From contig OZ024724.1 of NCBI GenBank assembly GCA_964016875.1, forward strand, positions 15,604,501-15,668,500: a DNA stretch of 64,000 bases, in the 5' to 3' direction. Positions 32,510 through 44,781 of the stretch are shown piece after piece. Each line of letters starts with the position of its first letter. Within the stretch, counting starts at the first letter, position 1. Source of the stretch: Fallopia convolvulus (taxonomy: Eukaryota > Streptophyta > Magnoliopsida > Caryophyllales > Polygonaceae). The translations under genes and the position numbers were made by a program. The notes under the pieces are model-generated. The model saw nothing but the letters and a program-made list of their open reading frames with translations. It was not told the DNA's origin and did not search any database.

Positions 32510-33841
32510 TTAGGTCCTCATCTCCTTGAACCCATCCCTCATCTCTTGAGCCAATGATTGTAGCTCATTGAATCCCGGTGGCCTATATGGTGGTGGTTGC
32601 GGCGCCCTTGGCTCGTTTTGGTTGAAGTTGTTGTTGTAGCCTTGAGCTTGACCGTTGTTCCACCGGCCATTACCACCATTGTTGAAGTTGCCTCTTCCAC
32701 CGAAATTTCCTCGAACATAGTTTGCCTCCTCAATTTGCTCGGCCAAGCGCACTCGGCTCTCATTCGGACAAACTTGTGTAGCATGTGCAAAGGATCCACA
32801 CTCCTCACAAGCTCTAGCATTTTGCTTGTAGTAGTGGACCTGCCTCTTAAGCTTTCTCACTTCACCTTCAAGGAATTGGAGCTTCACATCCTTGTCAATG
32901 TCTTCTCCCTTTGGATCATATAACTTCCTTGCACCTTCAACTTGAACTTTCACCTCTTTGCTAGCTTGACTCACCCCATACATGGCCTCATAATCGGATA
33001 GCTTGTCAAGTAGCTCCCAAGCTTGATCCGGTGTCAAGTCTATGAACCCACAATCGTTGTGGAGATTGAGCTTGTCCTTCGTTGCCGGATTGATGCCTTG
33101 GAAAAAGATGTCTTGGAGCACATATGGTTGTTGGCCACGAGTAGGACATTGGCGCAACATCTCCTTGAAACGGTCCCATGCTTCGAAGAGAGGCTCATTC
33201 GGACCTTGTTGAAAGCTTGCAATTTTCCTTCTTAGCTCGGTTGTCTTTGAGGGCGGGAAGAACTTCATCAAGAAAGCATCATGGAGTGCCTTCCAAGTTG
33301 TGATCGACCTAGGGGCTTGGCTCTCGAGTCAATGTGTGGCCTTGCCCTCAAGTGACCACTTGAACGCCTTTAGAAGCACATACTCCAACGTCTCCTCGTC
33401 GGTAGAGATCGTCTCACACATGTCCACAAAGCGTTTGACGTGCTCTATGGGACACTCATGTGGACGGCCCTCGAATTGATCACGCTTGTTGAGGGAGATG
33501 AATTGCGTCTTGATCTCAAAATTCTTGGCAACCTCGGGAAGCACAATAACCGGTTCGGGTACCCTCAACTCCGGATGCATGTATTGGCGTGCATTCCGGG
33601 GTAGAGCGTTGAGTTGAGCCTCGGCCCTCATCCGTTGCTCCCGTTCTCTTCTTGCCATCGCCTCTTGATTGTCCTTCTCAAGTTGTAATCTAGCCATTTT
33701 GGCCCTAAGTCGAGCCAACTCCTCATCACCATGGAGAGCTTGATTCTCCATCCTTTTCCTTCCTCGGGCTTCTTTCAGAATACTTTCCGGATCACTCACA
33801 AACTCAAGCTCAAGTGTTCCTCGGGAGGAACGAGCTCGCAT
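32510..33841 (-). pseudogene. gag: Athila 1 Gag with one in-frame stop
   Basis: Starts at the ATG at 33841 (MRARSSRGTL), about 120 bp after the PBS. A charged helical N-terminus (ELARLRAKMARLQLEKDNQE) leads to the retrotransposon-gag capsid domain: VKRFVDMCETI, then TGA at 33329-33331 where the family usually has Trp, then SITTWKALHDAFLMKFFPP and LFEAWDRFKEMLRQCP. A zinc knuckle CEECGSFAHATQVC and a Gly/Asn-rich tail complete it. It ends in TAA at 32510. Confidence 0.88.
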
Positions 33842-33959
33842 ACACCTACGAAACAAAGACACAAACCAAAACAAATCAAAAACAAACAAAGGGTTTGGGC
33901 TATTCCCTCACCCAAAACACAAGAAACTCACCAAATTGGCACTCAATGCACTTAGAATT

Positions 33960-33977
33960 CCCCGGCAACAACGCCAA
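33960..33977 (-). other. Primer binding site of Athila 1
   Basis: The minus strand reads TTGGCGTTGTTGCCGGGG five bases after the LTR end, a variant of the TGGCGCCGTTGCCGGGG site usual in Athila-type gypsy elements. Confidence 0.85.
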
Positions 33978-33982
33978 TCTTT

Positions 33983-35390
33983 TGATCGCTCACGAATGCG
34001 AGGGTCTAGAGATACAATTTATAACCCGAACCCGTTGTAGCACGTGGTGGGTGTAGAACGCTCGGGAAATCTACTCGATTGAGGTGCCTAAACACTAGAA
34101 AGTTGGAAAGGAGAACTTAAAACAAAGGAAAACAAAGAGAACAGTCGGGACCGACACAAGTGTCACGTCGGGCCCGATGTTGGCGACAAAGAGGGAAGTC
34201 GGGACCGACGTAGAGCAAGTCGGGCCCGATGTAGCTGGTTTTGTCGAACTCAAAGATTGAAAGTAGATCTTGGGCTTTTGGGTTCCTTCTCTAGTAGATT
34301 AAGGCTTTTCCACCCCAATTCAAGCAATAAGTGATGATCGGAATAGGATCGAGGTGCTTTCACCCTCGTTCCAACCACTTCTACACATCGATCATTGGGG
34401 AAATCCCCTTCGAAGCAAGGTCTTGAGATGGACAAATGTTCACTTTCGTTACTTTGCCAATCACAAGCCTTGATTCCTTACTTTCATAAGGAATTGTAGC
34501 TCTATATAGAGTGGGTTCCTAGATCAAGCACTCAAGGCTTATGGAATTGGGGTTTCTAGCCCAACCTAGCTAGAGTTTTCCCCCATAACCCAAGATCAAG
34601 GAGATCTACTCCATATGGCAAACAAAGAAAGCAAACAAATAACAAAGCAAAGCAATCAACATCATCAATCTCAAACCAAAGCCAAATTTCATTCACAAAT
34701 CAAAAGCAATCCACAAACTCCAATCCAAGGTTTCCAAATCCACAAAATCAAAACAAGGCAAAGCTAATCTATCAACCAAACCTATCAAATCTCCTTCTCC
34801 TATGCCGATTCCCTCTCTTCTCCTTCTCCTCTCCTTCCTCCTTGCTCTCCAAGTATCCTCTTGAGAGTTTTTGAGAGTTGGTTAGTTGCTAAGTGTGTGG
34901 AAACCTCCTCCAATTAGAAGATAAGAGAGTCTTAATAGATGAGGGGCAAAAGTGGTAGTTTACAATTTCGTGCCTTGGAGCCCAATCCAGCCAGCGACCG
35001 ACTCGGACCGACACGGAGCACCTCGGGCCCGACTTACTGGGCAAGTCGGTCCGAGGTCGAAAAATCATCTCGGGTCCGGCGTTGGTTCTAACTCGATCCG
35101 GACCTTGTTACACCTTCTTCTGGTTGGCTTTTCTCTTGTTCTTCTTCATGGCTTGCTCCTCTCTTTCCCTCTTAAGCTCGGGCCTTGCTCCATGTTCCGA
35201 TTCTCCTTCAAAACGACCGTTGATCCATGCCAAAAACACCTACAAAACACATAAAACGCGCATAGTCTCCGAATCTCATAGAAATACGAGAACTAAGCTT
35301 AAAAGGAACAAAACACACAAGAAAAGGGGAAAAAGAAACATATTTACAAAGGGAATCATATATAAAACACCACCAAATAAAGAGACATCA
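33983..35390 (-). repeat. 5' LTR of Athila 1
   Basis: Near-identical to 24810-26216. Exact TCGGGCCCGA words at 34168, 34220 and 35023. Adjacent to the PBS, so this is the 5' copy for the minus-strand element. It holds short frames that also occur in the other LTR; I regard these as chance. Confidence 0.95.
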
Positions 35391-38300
35391 AAAAGGACTT
35401 AAGTCTAATTCTTGGAATCAACTTGAAAAGTTTGATTGATGTTTCATTCACTAAGAATGATTCAAACCAGACTACCCTTGAGTCGACCATTCTTTGATTG
35501 GGACGACTCATGCTCTAGATTACCTTCGGGTCTACTAGAGTAATTAGACTACCTTCGGGTCTACTAATGTAAGGGTCTACTGGATAGTCCCCCACGTGAG
35601 AGGGCATGCACATGTTGGCCATGTATGCATTAAAGAACACATAGAAGAGATGGTAAGAGTCTCTTGATAAGATGCATGTGGAAATTCACTAAGTGATTTC
35701 ATCAAATTCATGCTTCTTATGGAAAAGGGAAACTAGGAAGTCTTGATTGGTTTAGATTGAGACTTGTGGTATATTTTTAGAGAACAATGGTTGTATGAGA
35801 GTGAGATCTCTCATGGGTAAGTCAAATAAGTTTGACAAGGTTTGGAAAGTGTCAAATGGAAGTTTTGATACTTTGGCATGACAAATGTTCATGAATAGAC
35901 CGTTTTATCATATGGTTGAATCCTAAGATTAATGAATTGTCTAAATAAGAAAGTATGGTTTGATGTTGATTTTATTAACATGTTTATATGCCTTGATAAA
36001 GACATGGAAATGTCTAAAGGAATTGCTTTGCAAAAAGAATGGGACGGCGCATAAGATGTCTAGGGTTAGAACCTAGACACGCCTAGGCTACACCAAGGCA
36101 CGCCGGGTGGTGTCGTGACTCGACATCGATTCTCGAAGCGTTAGGCGCTCGTGGTTGGATCCCATGGAGCATCCTATATACGCCCTAGGAGGGCCGCTGC
36201 CTAGAACCCCTCTGTGCATGGCACTAGACGTTGATCTTCGCGTGGGGGAGGCGTCACATTAATCGCAACGCACTAGCCTAAGCCTTGGCACGGTCTCGGG
36301 ATCGAACATGCCAAGGCGTGCCAAGTCTTAGGGCTCGACAGATGGAAAGGCCGAAGATGCTAGGCAAGGCAAGGCAAGGATCGCACGGTCCCGACGCATG
36401 GTAAAAGAAGTGCAAGACACTCGACACTTGACGACGCGGTGCATGGTTTGAACCTCGGCACGGTTGGCATGCGCAAGGCGCGCCACGGCTGGTTGACACC
36501 GAAACCATGGCACGATGGGATGTTCTAGGCGCGCCGAGGTTGGTTGAAACCAAGCCTTGGCTTCGGCAAGCGCTCAACGCATGGTGTCGGTGTGCACTCG
36601 ATTGGCACATAGGGCGCGCCTACCATAAGGCATTCAATTGATTTGAATAAAATCAATGAAACCATATTTGAAGTCATGTTAGGTTTTCCTAATTAGGGTT
36701 TTGATAAATTTGTGATTAAGTTTGGAAACTTGCTTCATCATATGTTTCATATGATTGCTTAAAAGGCTCATATTGTATGTCATTTTATTGGATGGTTAGA
36801 ACTTGTTCGAGAAATTTGAAAGGCTGGTTTTATGACTTTCAAATAGACAAGTTATGGTCTAGAAAAGACTAAGAGGAATATGTTAATTCCTCGGATCCAA
36901 GGAAAGTGTCAAGAGTCATTAAGGCTTAAAATTGACAACTTTGGTTGATTAGTCTTATGGTTGAGAAATCATTGAAAGGATTAATGGAAATAATGACATG
37001 GTGGATAAAAGACAAGTCTTAACATGTGTATAAACACTTATGATAACGATGATTGTCATATGAGCATGATTCTTCTAGTTTTCTTTAATGAAAGATTTTA
37101 AGAAATAAGAATTGAATCATCTAATTGCATAAATGATGATCCTATGGAAACATCCAATGAATTGGTGGTTAGGATGAAGTGAAACATAAAGGAGGAATAC
37201 TCTGTGTTTGAATGGCCAAGAGAAAAGGAATGTCATTTGGAAGTCTTTTTAAGATTCTATATGCTTTTGCATGATGTGATATAGAAAGTTTAGCCACTTG
37301 TGGTTAATTAGTGTCTAATGAATCTATATTGAAATGACATGATCTACATGGTAGAAACCAAGTTATAAGATTAAAAGATGAGACCTTATTCTTCATTGAT
37401 AATTTATGAAGATATTAATGTATAGAGGTGAAGGTGGATTAGATTGTTCTAAGTCTTCATCTTGGTTGAAATACATTGAGATGGAAATAATAATTCCATA
37501 ATTATACACATGATTGAGAAACATCTTTGGGTTTATGAACACACGGTTATAAGTTAGGTGTGTCATGACTTGGGGACGCTCAAGTGGATATTAAGATGTG
37601 GATATCTTGACATAGGCCATTTGTCAAAGATATGGTGGATGCATAAAGGCATTGGATGTCTATAGAAACTTCCTAGGTTGGAAAGTTTGAAAGCAAATTG
37701 GATCACTAAAATTTGGAAGACCTTTAGTGCACAATTGGTCACGAATTCCTATTTTGGGTGATAGGCGCACATTCTTGGAATTTCCAAGAGGCAATTTGCG
37801 ATACTCCGACTTCATAGTTGGAAAGTGACATCTAAGTATGAGGGAACCTTGTAATGAGGCACATTCCATAACTTAGAGTCAACTCGTTTGATTTTTGTTA
37901 AGCACGTCGAATTTGTTGATTTCTCTCCGAGAAGATTGACATAAGTGTTTGTGTTAATTTCAATCAAGGGATGGGGGTAACAATCCTTACAACTCTAAGA
38001 TTTGGACACCCAATTCCCCTACATCGAAAGGTGTGGGCTGAATTCAATGTGGAAAGCCAAAGTCATGGAGTTGGAGAGCATTCATAATATTTCATATAAT
38101 TTCCCATCAAGGTTTATGCTCTAGACCACATGAAACCTAGTCTTGAAACAAAGTTTTCATTAATGAGTTTTGGTTGCTTATGTGGAGCATAATAGGAAAC
38201 TCAACTATGCATATGTGAAAGTATAAGGCTTTTTCCAAGTTAGAGTAATTAAGGATGACTCGACTAACGCATATGTGAGAGGATATGGGACAAAAGAGCC

Positions 38301-38533
38301 TTGTTTACAAAAGCGTCAAATAAAAGGATAAGCGTAAGAAACTCATGTGTAAGAGTTACTACATGTACTTAGACAAGTTGGTGTGGTTCAAACCGTAGGA
38401 GCACCACGATTCTTTAGTGCATGAATGTGATGATTACAGGGTGTAAATTCAAATCTACAGACATTTACACCTATACATAGAGTTTGTTTAATAAAGTTCG
38501 AGTTTTGATGACATGGCTCAAATGGGGGAGGAA
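35391..38533 (+). other. LARD internal DNA right of the Athila insertion
   Basis: About 3.1 kb with no coding region I can support: short frames only, many stops, no pol motifs. A GC-rich island at ~36050-36620 carries three GGCGCGCC words (36477, 36528, 36613) and resembles the LTR in vocabulary. The last 13 bases (38521-38533) are the polypurine tract AATGGGGGAGGAA. Confidence 0.7.
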
Positions 38534-40414
38534 TGTTGGTGATTTGTGTCAAGTCATCAAATCCCTATTAGAGCATGTTGAGGTTATAGAGTCATATTGG
38601 TAATGTCGATTGGAGTATTGACATATATGACTTTCCATGATGGTTTAAACAATTGTCATAAGATCCAAAAGTGAGTTGCACACCAACACCGAGACAAAAG
38701 AACCTCGTGTGCACCGTCGCATGGCAAGGGCGCGCCTAGTGGTTGGCGTCACTCGGAGACGGCACGATGCATTGGCACGGTGCAAGCGCGGGGCACGGCG
38801 AGGACCTCGAAATTGAGGTTCGAGGCTCGGCATAGGTTGGGGCGCGCCTTGTGAATGAACATGAGGTTCAAGACGAGGCTGCAAGGGCGCGCCTAGGGTG
38901 GTGTCATGACGCGGAAAGGCTAGTGACGCACATGCAAGGCTGCGGTGGAGCACTCGGCGCGCCTAGGGCATTTGTCCAAGGCGTCGAGCACTAGTTGTGA
39001 GGATAAGGTATGTAATTGAGCTTTGTAATTGAGTCTATAAACTTTTTTCATATTCTAATGTGAATTAGGAAGCTTCTCTAAGCTTGGTAGATGCTTTAAG
39101 CAAGAACCAAAGCTTGAGTTTAGCTTGGCACATAGTTAAATATGCTATAAAGAAGTGTGTAAGCTTCATACTAGCTTAGAGTGACCTCTAGGAGCTTGGA
39201 CAAGCTCAAGAATCATTGTACATGCTTTATAAGAAGCTCATGTAGCTAGTAACTAGCTCATGGAAGCTCAATTTAGCTCACACTAGCTCAAGTTAGCTCA
39301 ACTAGCTAGAAATTCAGCTCAACCTAGCTCACACTAGCTCAAGCCAGCTCAACTAGCTATATGCTAGCTCATGGAGCTAAGGGGTAGTGACACTACCTCG
39401 GTGACCTAGCTAGATACCTAGCTAGAATAGCTAGGTGGTGGTCCTGGTGGGCCGGCCCAAGGGGCGCGCCCATGGGCTGTTGGGCCGCAAGCATGCACGC
39501 ATGGCATGGGCTTGGTGCCTTGCCATTTGGGTCGTGTGAGCTTTTGGATTGGATTTTCGGGCTTCCTTCTTGGGCCATTATATGCTGGAATTAAAAGCAT
39601 TTTGGAGTCCAAGGGGGATGTATGTGGATGCCCCTCATGATGACAAGGAGAGAGGGAAAAGAAGTTACAACCAATTCCCTAAATTCACTCTCGTCCACAC
39701 ACTTGTGCAACCAATTGTAACCGCCATCCATGGAAGGTTTTGGGAAAGTTTCTCACGCCTATTTAAGGGAAAGATGTCGGCTATTTTGGACATAAAACAC
39801 ATGAGAAAAATCAGAACTTGGTCCCAAAGAAATCGGTAAAGAAAACGTGCAAGAATCTAGGGTTTCTTGTCGGTTTTGAGTGTAAACACAAGAGTGTTCT
39901 CAATTGCAAGTGTGGCGTCATGGATCGGTGTTCTACATCAAGGAAGGAACCTCAAGAGATGTTGTATGGGCAGAATGTTCAAGTGAAGAACGAACCCCAA
40001 ACGTCGATGGAAGATGACTTCGTTCAAGTCAAGAGCGAAGAGGAATCAATGGACTCGAATAAGGTACGCTTGTTCTCAATGGTTGTGTCTTGCCAACACT
40101 TCCATTGGTTCGTTTTGGTAAGTTTTATCTCACAACGGTATTGCATAACCATGGCATGGAATAGGGGCAATATACGTTGAAGGAAAGATCGATCTAATCG
40201 TTCGACTCGTAGCCTTTATCCAAGTCAATAAACAAAATATATAACAAGGGGTCGATGGTGATTTCCCTCGGGCCTACACCCACGAGACTACCCTTCAATG
40301 GGTCTACTCGTCTTGCCTTGATTATCCTATGGATCTACAAGGGTCGACTTCCCTTCAACTTAGACAAAGTAAACATACTTATATGATTGCATGCAAACCC
40401 TATAAAAACCAACA
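38534..40414 (+). repeat. 3' LTR of the LARD
   Basis: TGTTGG...CCAACA, 1881 bp, preceded by the polypurine tract and followed by the TTTCT duplication. Five GGCGCGCC words. Lacks the 281-bp duplication of the 5' LTR. Confidence 0.93.
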
Positions 40415-40841
40415 TTTCTTGTGCCATTCTTAGATGGCGGGATCTTGGGGATAGACTTGGTTTGGTGCTGGATCACTTATAGGAGGTGACAATTGTCTCT
40501 AGGGGTGTGAAGAAATCCAAAAGCCCTGATGAAGTTAACCTTTTCCAATGCAAGCGGAAGTTAGGAAACGGGCACTTCACCGCTGCTATTAAGGTGCTTA
40601 CACCTTCTAGAGTTGTCCCCATCTAATTCTAACACTCTACATGAATTGAAGGCCAAACATATGCGCCCTCTCTGGTTTTGCCTTCTTCTCTATTGGGCGA
40701 GGATACTCTTTCTATCAACAAAGACGTGGTGCTTGGTAGGATCTACAATTTCCCTAAAGGGACTTTATGTGGCCGCGATAGGATTAGGGCTCAACATTTT
40801 GTTGATATTCTAGGAGGGGCTACTTCTGCGGTGGCTGATGA
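40415..40841 (+). pseudogene. LINE copy 2, segment before RT
   Basis: Continues the frame broken at 21864. Readable pieces are QCKRKLGNGHFTAAIKVLTPS and LGRIYNFPKGTLCGRDRIRAQHF, then AVADD at the solo-LTR insertion. These are the conserved run-up to RT in this LINE family. Frameshifts and stops present. Confidence 0.72.
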
Positions 40842-41458
40842 TGATGCGTCCCTCGGGTCACAAGGGGCGGATCTAGGCTCGAAACGTCCGGATCTTCTCC
40901 GACGGATAGTAACGGGATAAATACGAGACCACAAAGTGGACCCGCGGGCCTCTAATGCTCGTCAGAACGAGGGTGTGGCGAGGTAGTAACAAGAATATAA
41001 TAGAATCGGGGTGACGTCGGGCCAAGGGATAGGAGGAAACTCGACTCTACTATAAGCTTGGCTAATTCATTTTTGACGTAAATAATACAAGGGGGGGTGG
41101 CTCCTTTATATAGAGGAGGCCACACAAAACCCTAGTTCTAAATGGGCTGGATTAGGGTTAGCAACATGCTAGGCCCAAGATCCAAGCCCATAATACTAAT
41201 AATAGTAACTACTAAAAATGGAAAGGTACAACAAACCCTAATGGCCTAATGGGCCTTATGATAGCTTAATGGGCCGGTCTCTTAAGCATAAGAGAACACA
41301 CGCCCAAAATAAAAAAGACGGAATGTAAATGACGGAAATAGAAATTTTAATATAAATAATACATAAACGAGACTAAGTCCTAATCCAAGGAGGTCCCCAA
41401 GGTCTAGGCCATCTCGGGTCCGTCGGAGCAGGGGCCGAGCTGGGGCAGAGTCGCATCA
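40842..41458. mobile_element. Solo LTR inserted in LINE copy 2
   Basis: 617 bp starting TGATGCG and ending CGCATCA (7-bp inverted ends), flanked by perfect 5-bp duplications GATGA at 40837-40841 and 41459-41463. Removing it plus one duplication restores the LINE reading AVADD-LLDTITGVVN. A TATA-like TTTATATAGA lies near 41112 on the plus strand. No coding content. Parent family not present elsewhere in the window. Confidence 0.85.
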
Positions 41459-43008
41459 GATGATTTGTTAGATACCATCACCGGGGTAGTCAACATGTTC
41501 CTTCGTGGTCAATTCCCTAGCAAATTAGGGGGTTTGCTATGGGGCGGTTTGCGCCTTATTGATGTTGGCATTGTGTGGAGGAGGCTTGTTTCCAAGGTTG
41601 CTTCGCCTACAGTTGGTCCTTCCATGAATCTTTATCTGCAGGATTTTCAATTTGGCGTGGGCGTTCCCGGGGGCTGTGAGGCTATCCTACACTCTATGAA
41701 CAGGCTCATTGAGTCTAATGGCAATGAGGTTGGTCTTTCTATGCTTTTGGTGGATTTCAAGAACGCTTTCAACCTTGTCGACAAGAGTATCCTTGTCTAG
41801 GAAACTAGGTTGTGGTGTCCTTCTATTGCTCCTTGGGTTGAGTTTTGTTACTCTCAACCTGCTAGGCTCTACTATGTTACTCTCAAACTATGTTGGGGTT
41901 GCAAAGGTGTCTTATGCCTTGAGAACTTCCCTTTTGTGTCTTTCATGGATGCTCAAGTCCAGTATGATCATGCTATGTGCCTCTCCTTGGAGAAGGTTGT
42001 CACTACTTCAGGGACGGGGTTTGGTGATTGGCAATGGCGGTTGGCCACTCTCCCCATCAAGTGGGGCGGTCTTGGCATCTTTGTTGCTGGGGATTTTATC
42101 TGTTATGCTTTCCTTGCTTCTCAGCTTCAAACGAGCCCACTACAAGACAAGATTTTGTTGAACACGGGTATTGTTTCCTTTGGCTCTTCTTTTCAACATG
42201 CTCTTGATGATTTAAATGCATTTTTCAATATCGATGCTATCTCTATCACCAGTGGGTCTCTTGCCCCCCAAAAGATGAAAACCCTGGCAAAGTGTTACTT
42301 TGGTGTCATTGAGAAAAGTTTCATTGATAGGTACATCCTTAGCCTAATGCAGGTTGCGGTTCTTAGCTGTATTTGGTCCCCATGTGCACAAGATTTCCTG
42401 TTCACCATCCCTATTGATGGCTTGGGGCAGAGGACGAACCATCGTTAGTTTCGCTCTGTTTTCAACGTCCCTAGGATAGACAAATATGGGGATCATGTTG
42501 TCCACAGCTTTGGTGAGATGGGTGTGAAGTTCACACATATTGTTGATATTTGTTCCAAAGGTGGGATTGCGGTGCGGAAGGAGTCATCCATGGGTTTCCT
42601 TTCAGAGAATGAGCAGGATCTTAGGCTTGCAGACCTGTTACTTTTTAATTGGCTTCGGGGCAAGGATGCATGTGTGGATATGACTGGAGTCTCCCCCTTT
42701 GTTGGTATCGGTTCGAGTTCTTAGGCTTCCGTGTTGGCCTTGCGCAATGCTATGGAGTGGAAGAAGAAGAAGTATAAGTCCAAATGTAAGGAGAACGGAT
42801 ACAAATTCATACCTTTTTCTTTCTCTACGTTTGGGGAATTCGATAAGGAGGTTTTAGGCACGCTATCACGTAACGAGTTTCTCTCTATTAGTCACTCTAA
42901 CAATGCTAAGAGTGAGGTGTTCATATACCATAGATTGAGTTTTTGCATTCAGAAGGGTGTGAGGGCACAGTTTGTTTCTAGGCTCCCATCCAACTTTATT
43001 TAATTTGT
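41459..43008 (+). pseudogene. LINE copy 2: RT remnant to C-terminus
   Basis: RT fingers and palm begin clearly (VWRRLVSKVASPTVGPSM, LQDFQFGVGVPGGCEAIL, MLLVDFKNAFNLVDKS). The segment that should hold the YxDD catalytic box is missing: after WVEFCYSQPARLYY the sequence jumps to the RT thumb (FGDWQWRLATLPIKWGGLG). The tail is one frame from 41810 to 43003 with TAG at 42446 and 42722. It shows RLADLLLFNWLRGKDACVDMTG, an Asp-x14-Asp arrangement like copy 1. The Cys-His residues are largely lost. Non-functional. Confidence 0.78.

Positions 43009-43093
<85 letters not shown>
43009..43093 (+). repeat. (TAA)n tail of LINE copy 2
   Basis: About 84 bp of pure TAA repeat. LINE copy 3 starts at its end. 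Confidence 0.92.
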
Positions 43094-43349
43094 TCAAGCT
43101 AAGTGTGCGACTATTGGGTATGGTTTTCTACCTTTCTCCTTTTCTTGATTGGGAGAATTAGAAAAGAATATTATCTCATTGCTTAAGCGGATACGAAAGT
43201 TCTCTAATACTCATGATATTGGGGCATCATTTGTTGCACACATTTTCACTAGGATCAATTTTGCTATAGCTAGAGGAGTAGGAGCCTAGATTGTATCTAG
43301 GTTTCCCACTAACTTTCTCTAAATCCCATTAACTTTCTGTAAATCCTTT

Positions 43350-43350
<1 letters not shown>
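43094..43350 (+). pseudogene. LINE copy 3: short 3' fragment
   Basis: Only the last ~80 codons remain, with one frame break. By eye it is closer to copy 1 than to copy 2 (KRIRKFSNTHDI and AHIFTRINFAIARGVGA equivalents). A stop and short 3' UTR precede its own TAA tail. Strong 5' truncation is typical of LINEs. Confidence 0.72.

Positions 43351-43422
<72 letters not shown>
43351..43422 (+). repeat. (TAA)n tail of LINE copy 3
   Basis: About 72 bp of TAA repeats, the third such tail in the same orientation. Confidence 0.92.
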
Positions 43423-43873
43423 GACATGTCACATGGGTCGACTAGGTTGGTTTCGAATTTGGGTCGATCGGATTTGGGTTAAAATGAGTCTTAGATCATC
43501 ATGTCACTAAATTTACAAGTTTGACCAGGTTGGATTGTTATGGGTTTGGTACATGTTCGAGTAGATCCAACGGGCAAAGATCGTCGGTTTCGTTAACATT
43601 TATTTTACGTTTGTTAAAATAATTAAAATTATATTATATTAAAATTAATAATTAATAATTAAATAATAAATTATATAATTTAACAATTAAATATTTATTT
43701 TGTTAATGTAAATAATACTTTATCAGGTTTGAACTTCATTCCCGTTATTTCTAGATAATAATAAAAAATAATTAGTAAGTCTTATTAAATATCCCTAGAT
43801 CTAAAAGTATTAGCTTTTAAGTAATTGTATTTTGTCGTAGCAATTTTTTAAATTGTATTGTTCATAGAATTTG

Positions 43874-43891
43874 GTATCAAAGCCAAGATAG
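43874..43891 (+). other. Possible copia PBS remnant
   Basis: TTTGGTATCAAAGCCAAG differs by one base from the tRNA-Met-type PBS string TGGTATCAGAGCCAAG. No LTR or gag can be recognised on either side, so it may be a fossil or chance. Confidence 0.3.
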
Positions 43892-44781
43892 CAAGTTGAC
43901 AAGGTGAAATTTTCAATAAGTGTCCTAATCAAGAATCTCTACATATTAGGCATTTAATAAATTAGCAAAAAATATTAGGAAGCTATATTAAAAACTTGTC
44001 GACGACATCGAAAATTTAAAAAGTTACATTGTTAGATTAATTGTGAAAATCCAAAAAATTAGTAGGCAAAAAAACAACTTGGTTTTCACATAAGTATCCT
44101 TTTCAAAATCAAAACCCATTAAAAATATTCTCAATCCCAAGTTTAAAATTAGAGAAGAAAATCGAAACTAATGATGACGAATCATGAAATGGAAAATATC
44201 TCTAAATTACTAGAAAAAAGTTATTGAGGAACTTGGTATTACCAATATCGAAGAATTTGAATCGATATACTATACCTAAATTCGAATTCATCTATCATAT
44301 ATGTCATCGTCTTAACTATGCCATGTAAGCATATTTATTTTTCATTTACTTCTTTGTCCTTAATTTTTTTACTTATACTAATATTACTACCATATCTCTA
44401 TATTGGCTATATTTGGAAGACAAAGATAACTTCTTACTCTATACATTATTTATTTATTTATAGTCATTGTAAATCATCCAAAAATATCTAAAGTTATCGT
44501 TAGTATCCTTTTTATTGAGATGTCAACTTCATATTTAAACATGTTTGTTATATAATCCATATATATTAATAAATTATGATTGGTTAATATTTAGTTGAGA
44601 ATGTTTACTTTGATTAAACCTCACATATATGCTTAATTTATAGATTTAATCTCTTTATTTATCATTTTTCATAATTATTTAAGAAACTAGCAAGACCCGA
44701 TCATGTCATGCACGACTATGACTTGAGAATTTTTTTATGTAGAAACAATATATTAAATCAATGATTATTAAAAATTAAATA

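Larger units (their letters stand above)
24810..35390 (-). mobile_element. Athila-type Ty3/gypsy retrotransposon 1
   Basis: LTRs of about 1407 bp flank gag, protease, RT, RNase H and integrase, all on the minus strand. The target duplication is AAAAG at 24805-24809 and 35391-35395. The gag-to-integrase frame is one continuous minus-strand frame with only three stops: TGA 33329, TAA 32510 and TGA 29519. RT and integrase sequences match the Athila lineage. A 1.7-kb region between integrase and 3' LTR lacks the envelope-position ORF. LTR divergence of about 1-2% by eye makes this the youngest long element. It is nested in the LARD. Confidence 0.95.
21865..40414 (+). mobile_element. LARD-like non-autonomous LTR retrotransposon
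   Basis: Two long LTRs (21865-24021 and 38534-40414) starting TGTTGG and ending CCAACA flank about 3.9 kb of internal DNA, itself split by a later Athila insertion. The perfect target duplication TTTCT lies at 21860-21864 and 40415-40419. A polypurine tract, AATGGGGGAGGAA, sits just left of the 3' LTR, giving plus orientation. I find no protease, RT, RNase H or integrase in the internal DNA, so mobility would depend on another element's proteins. It is inserted in LINE copy 2. Confidence 0.9.
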
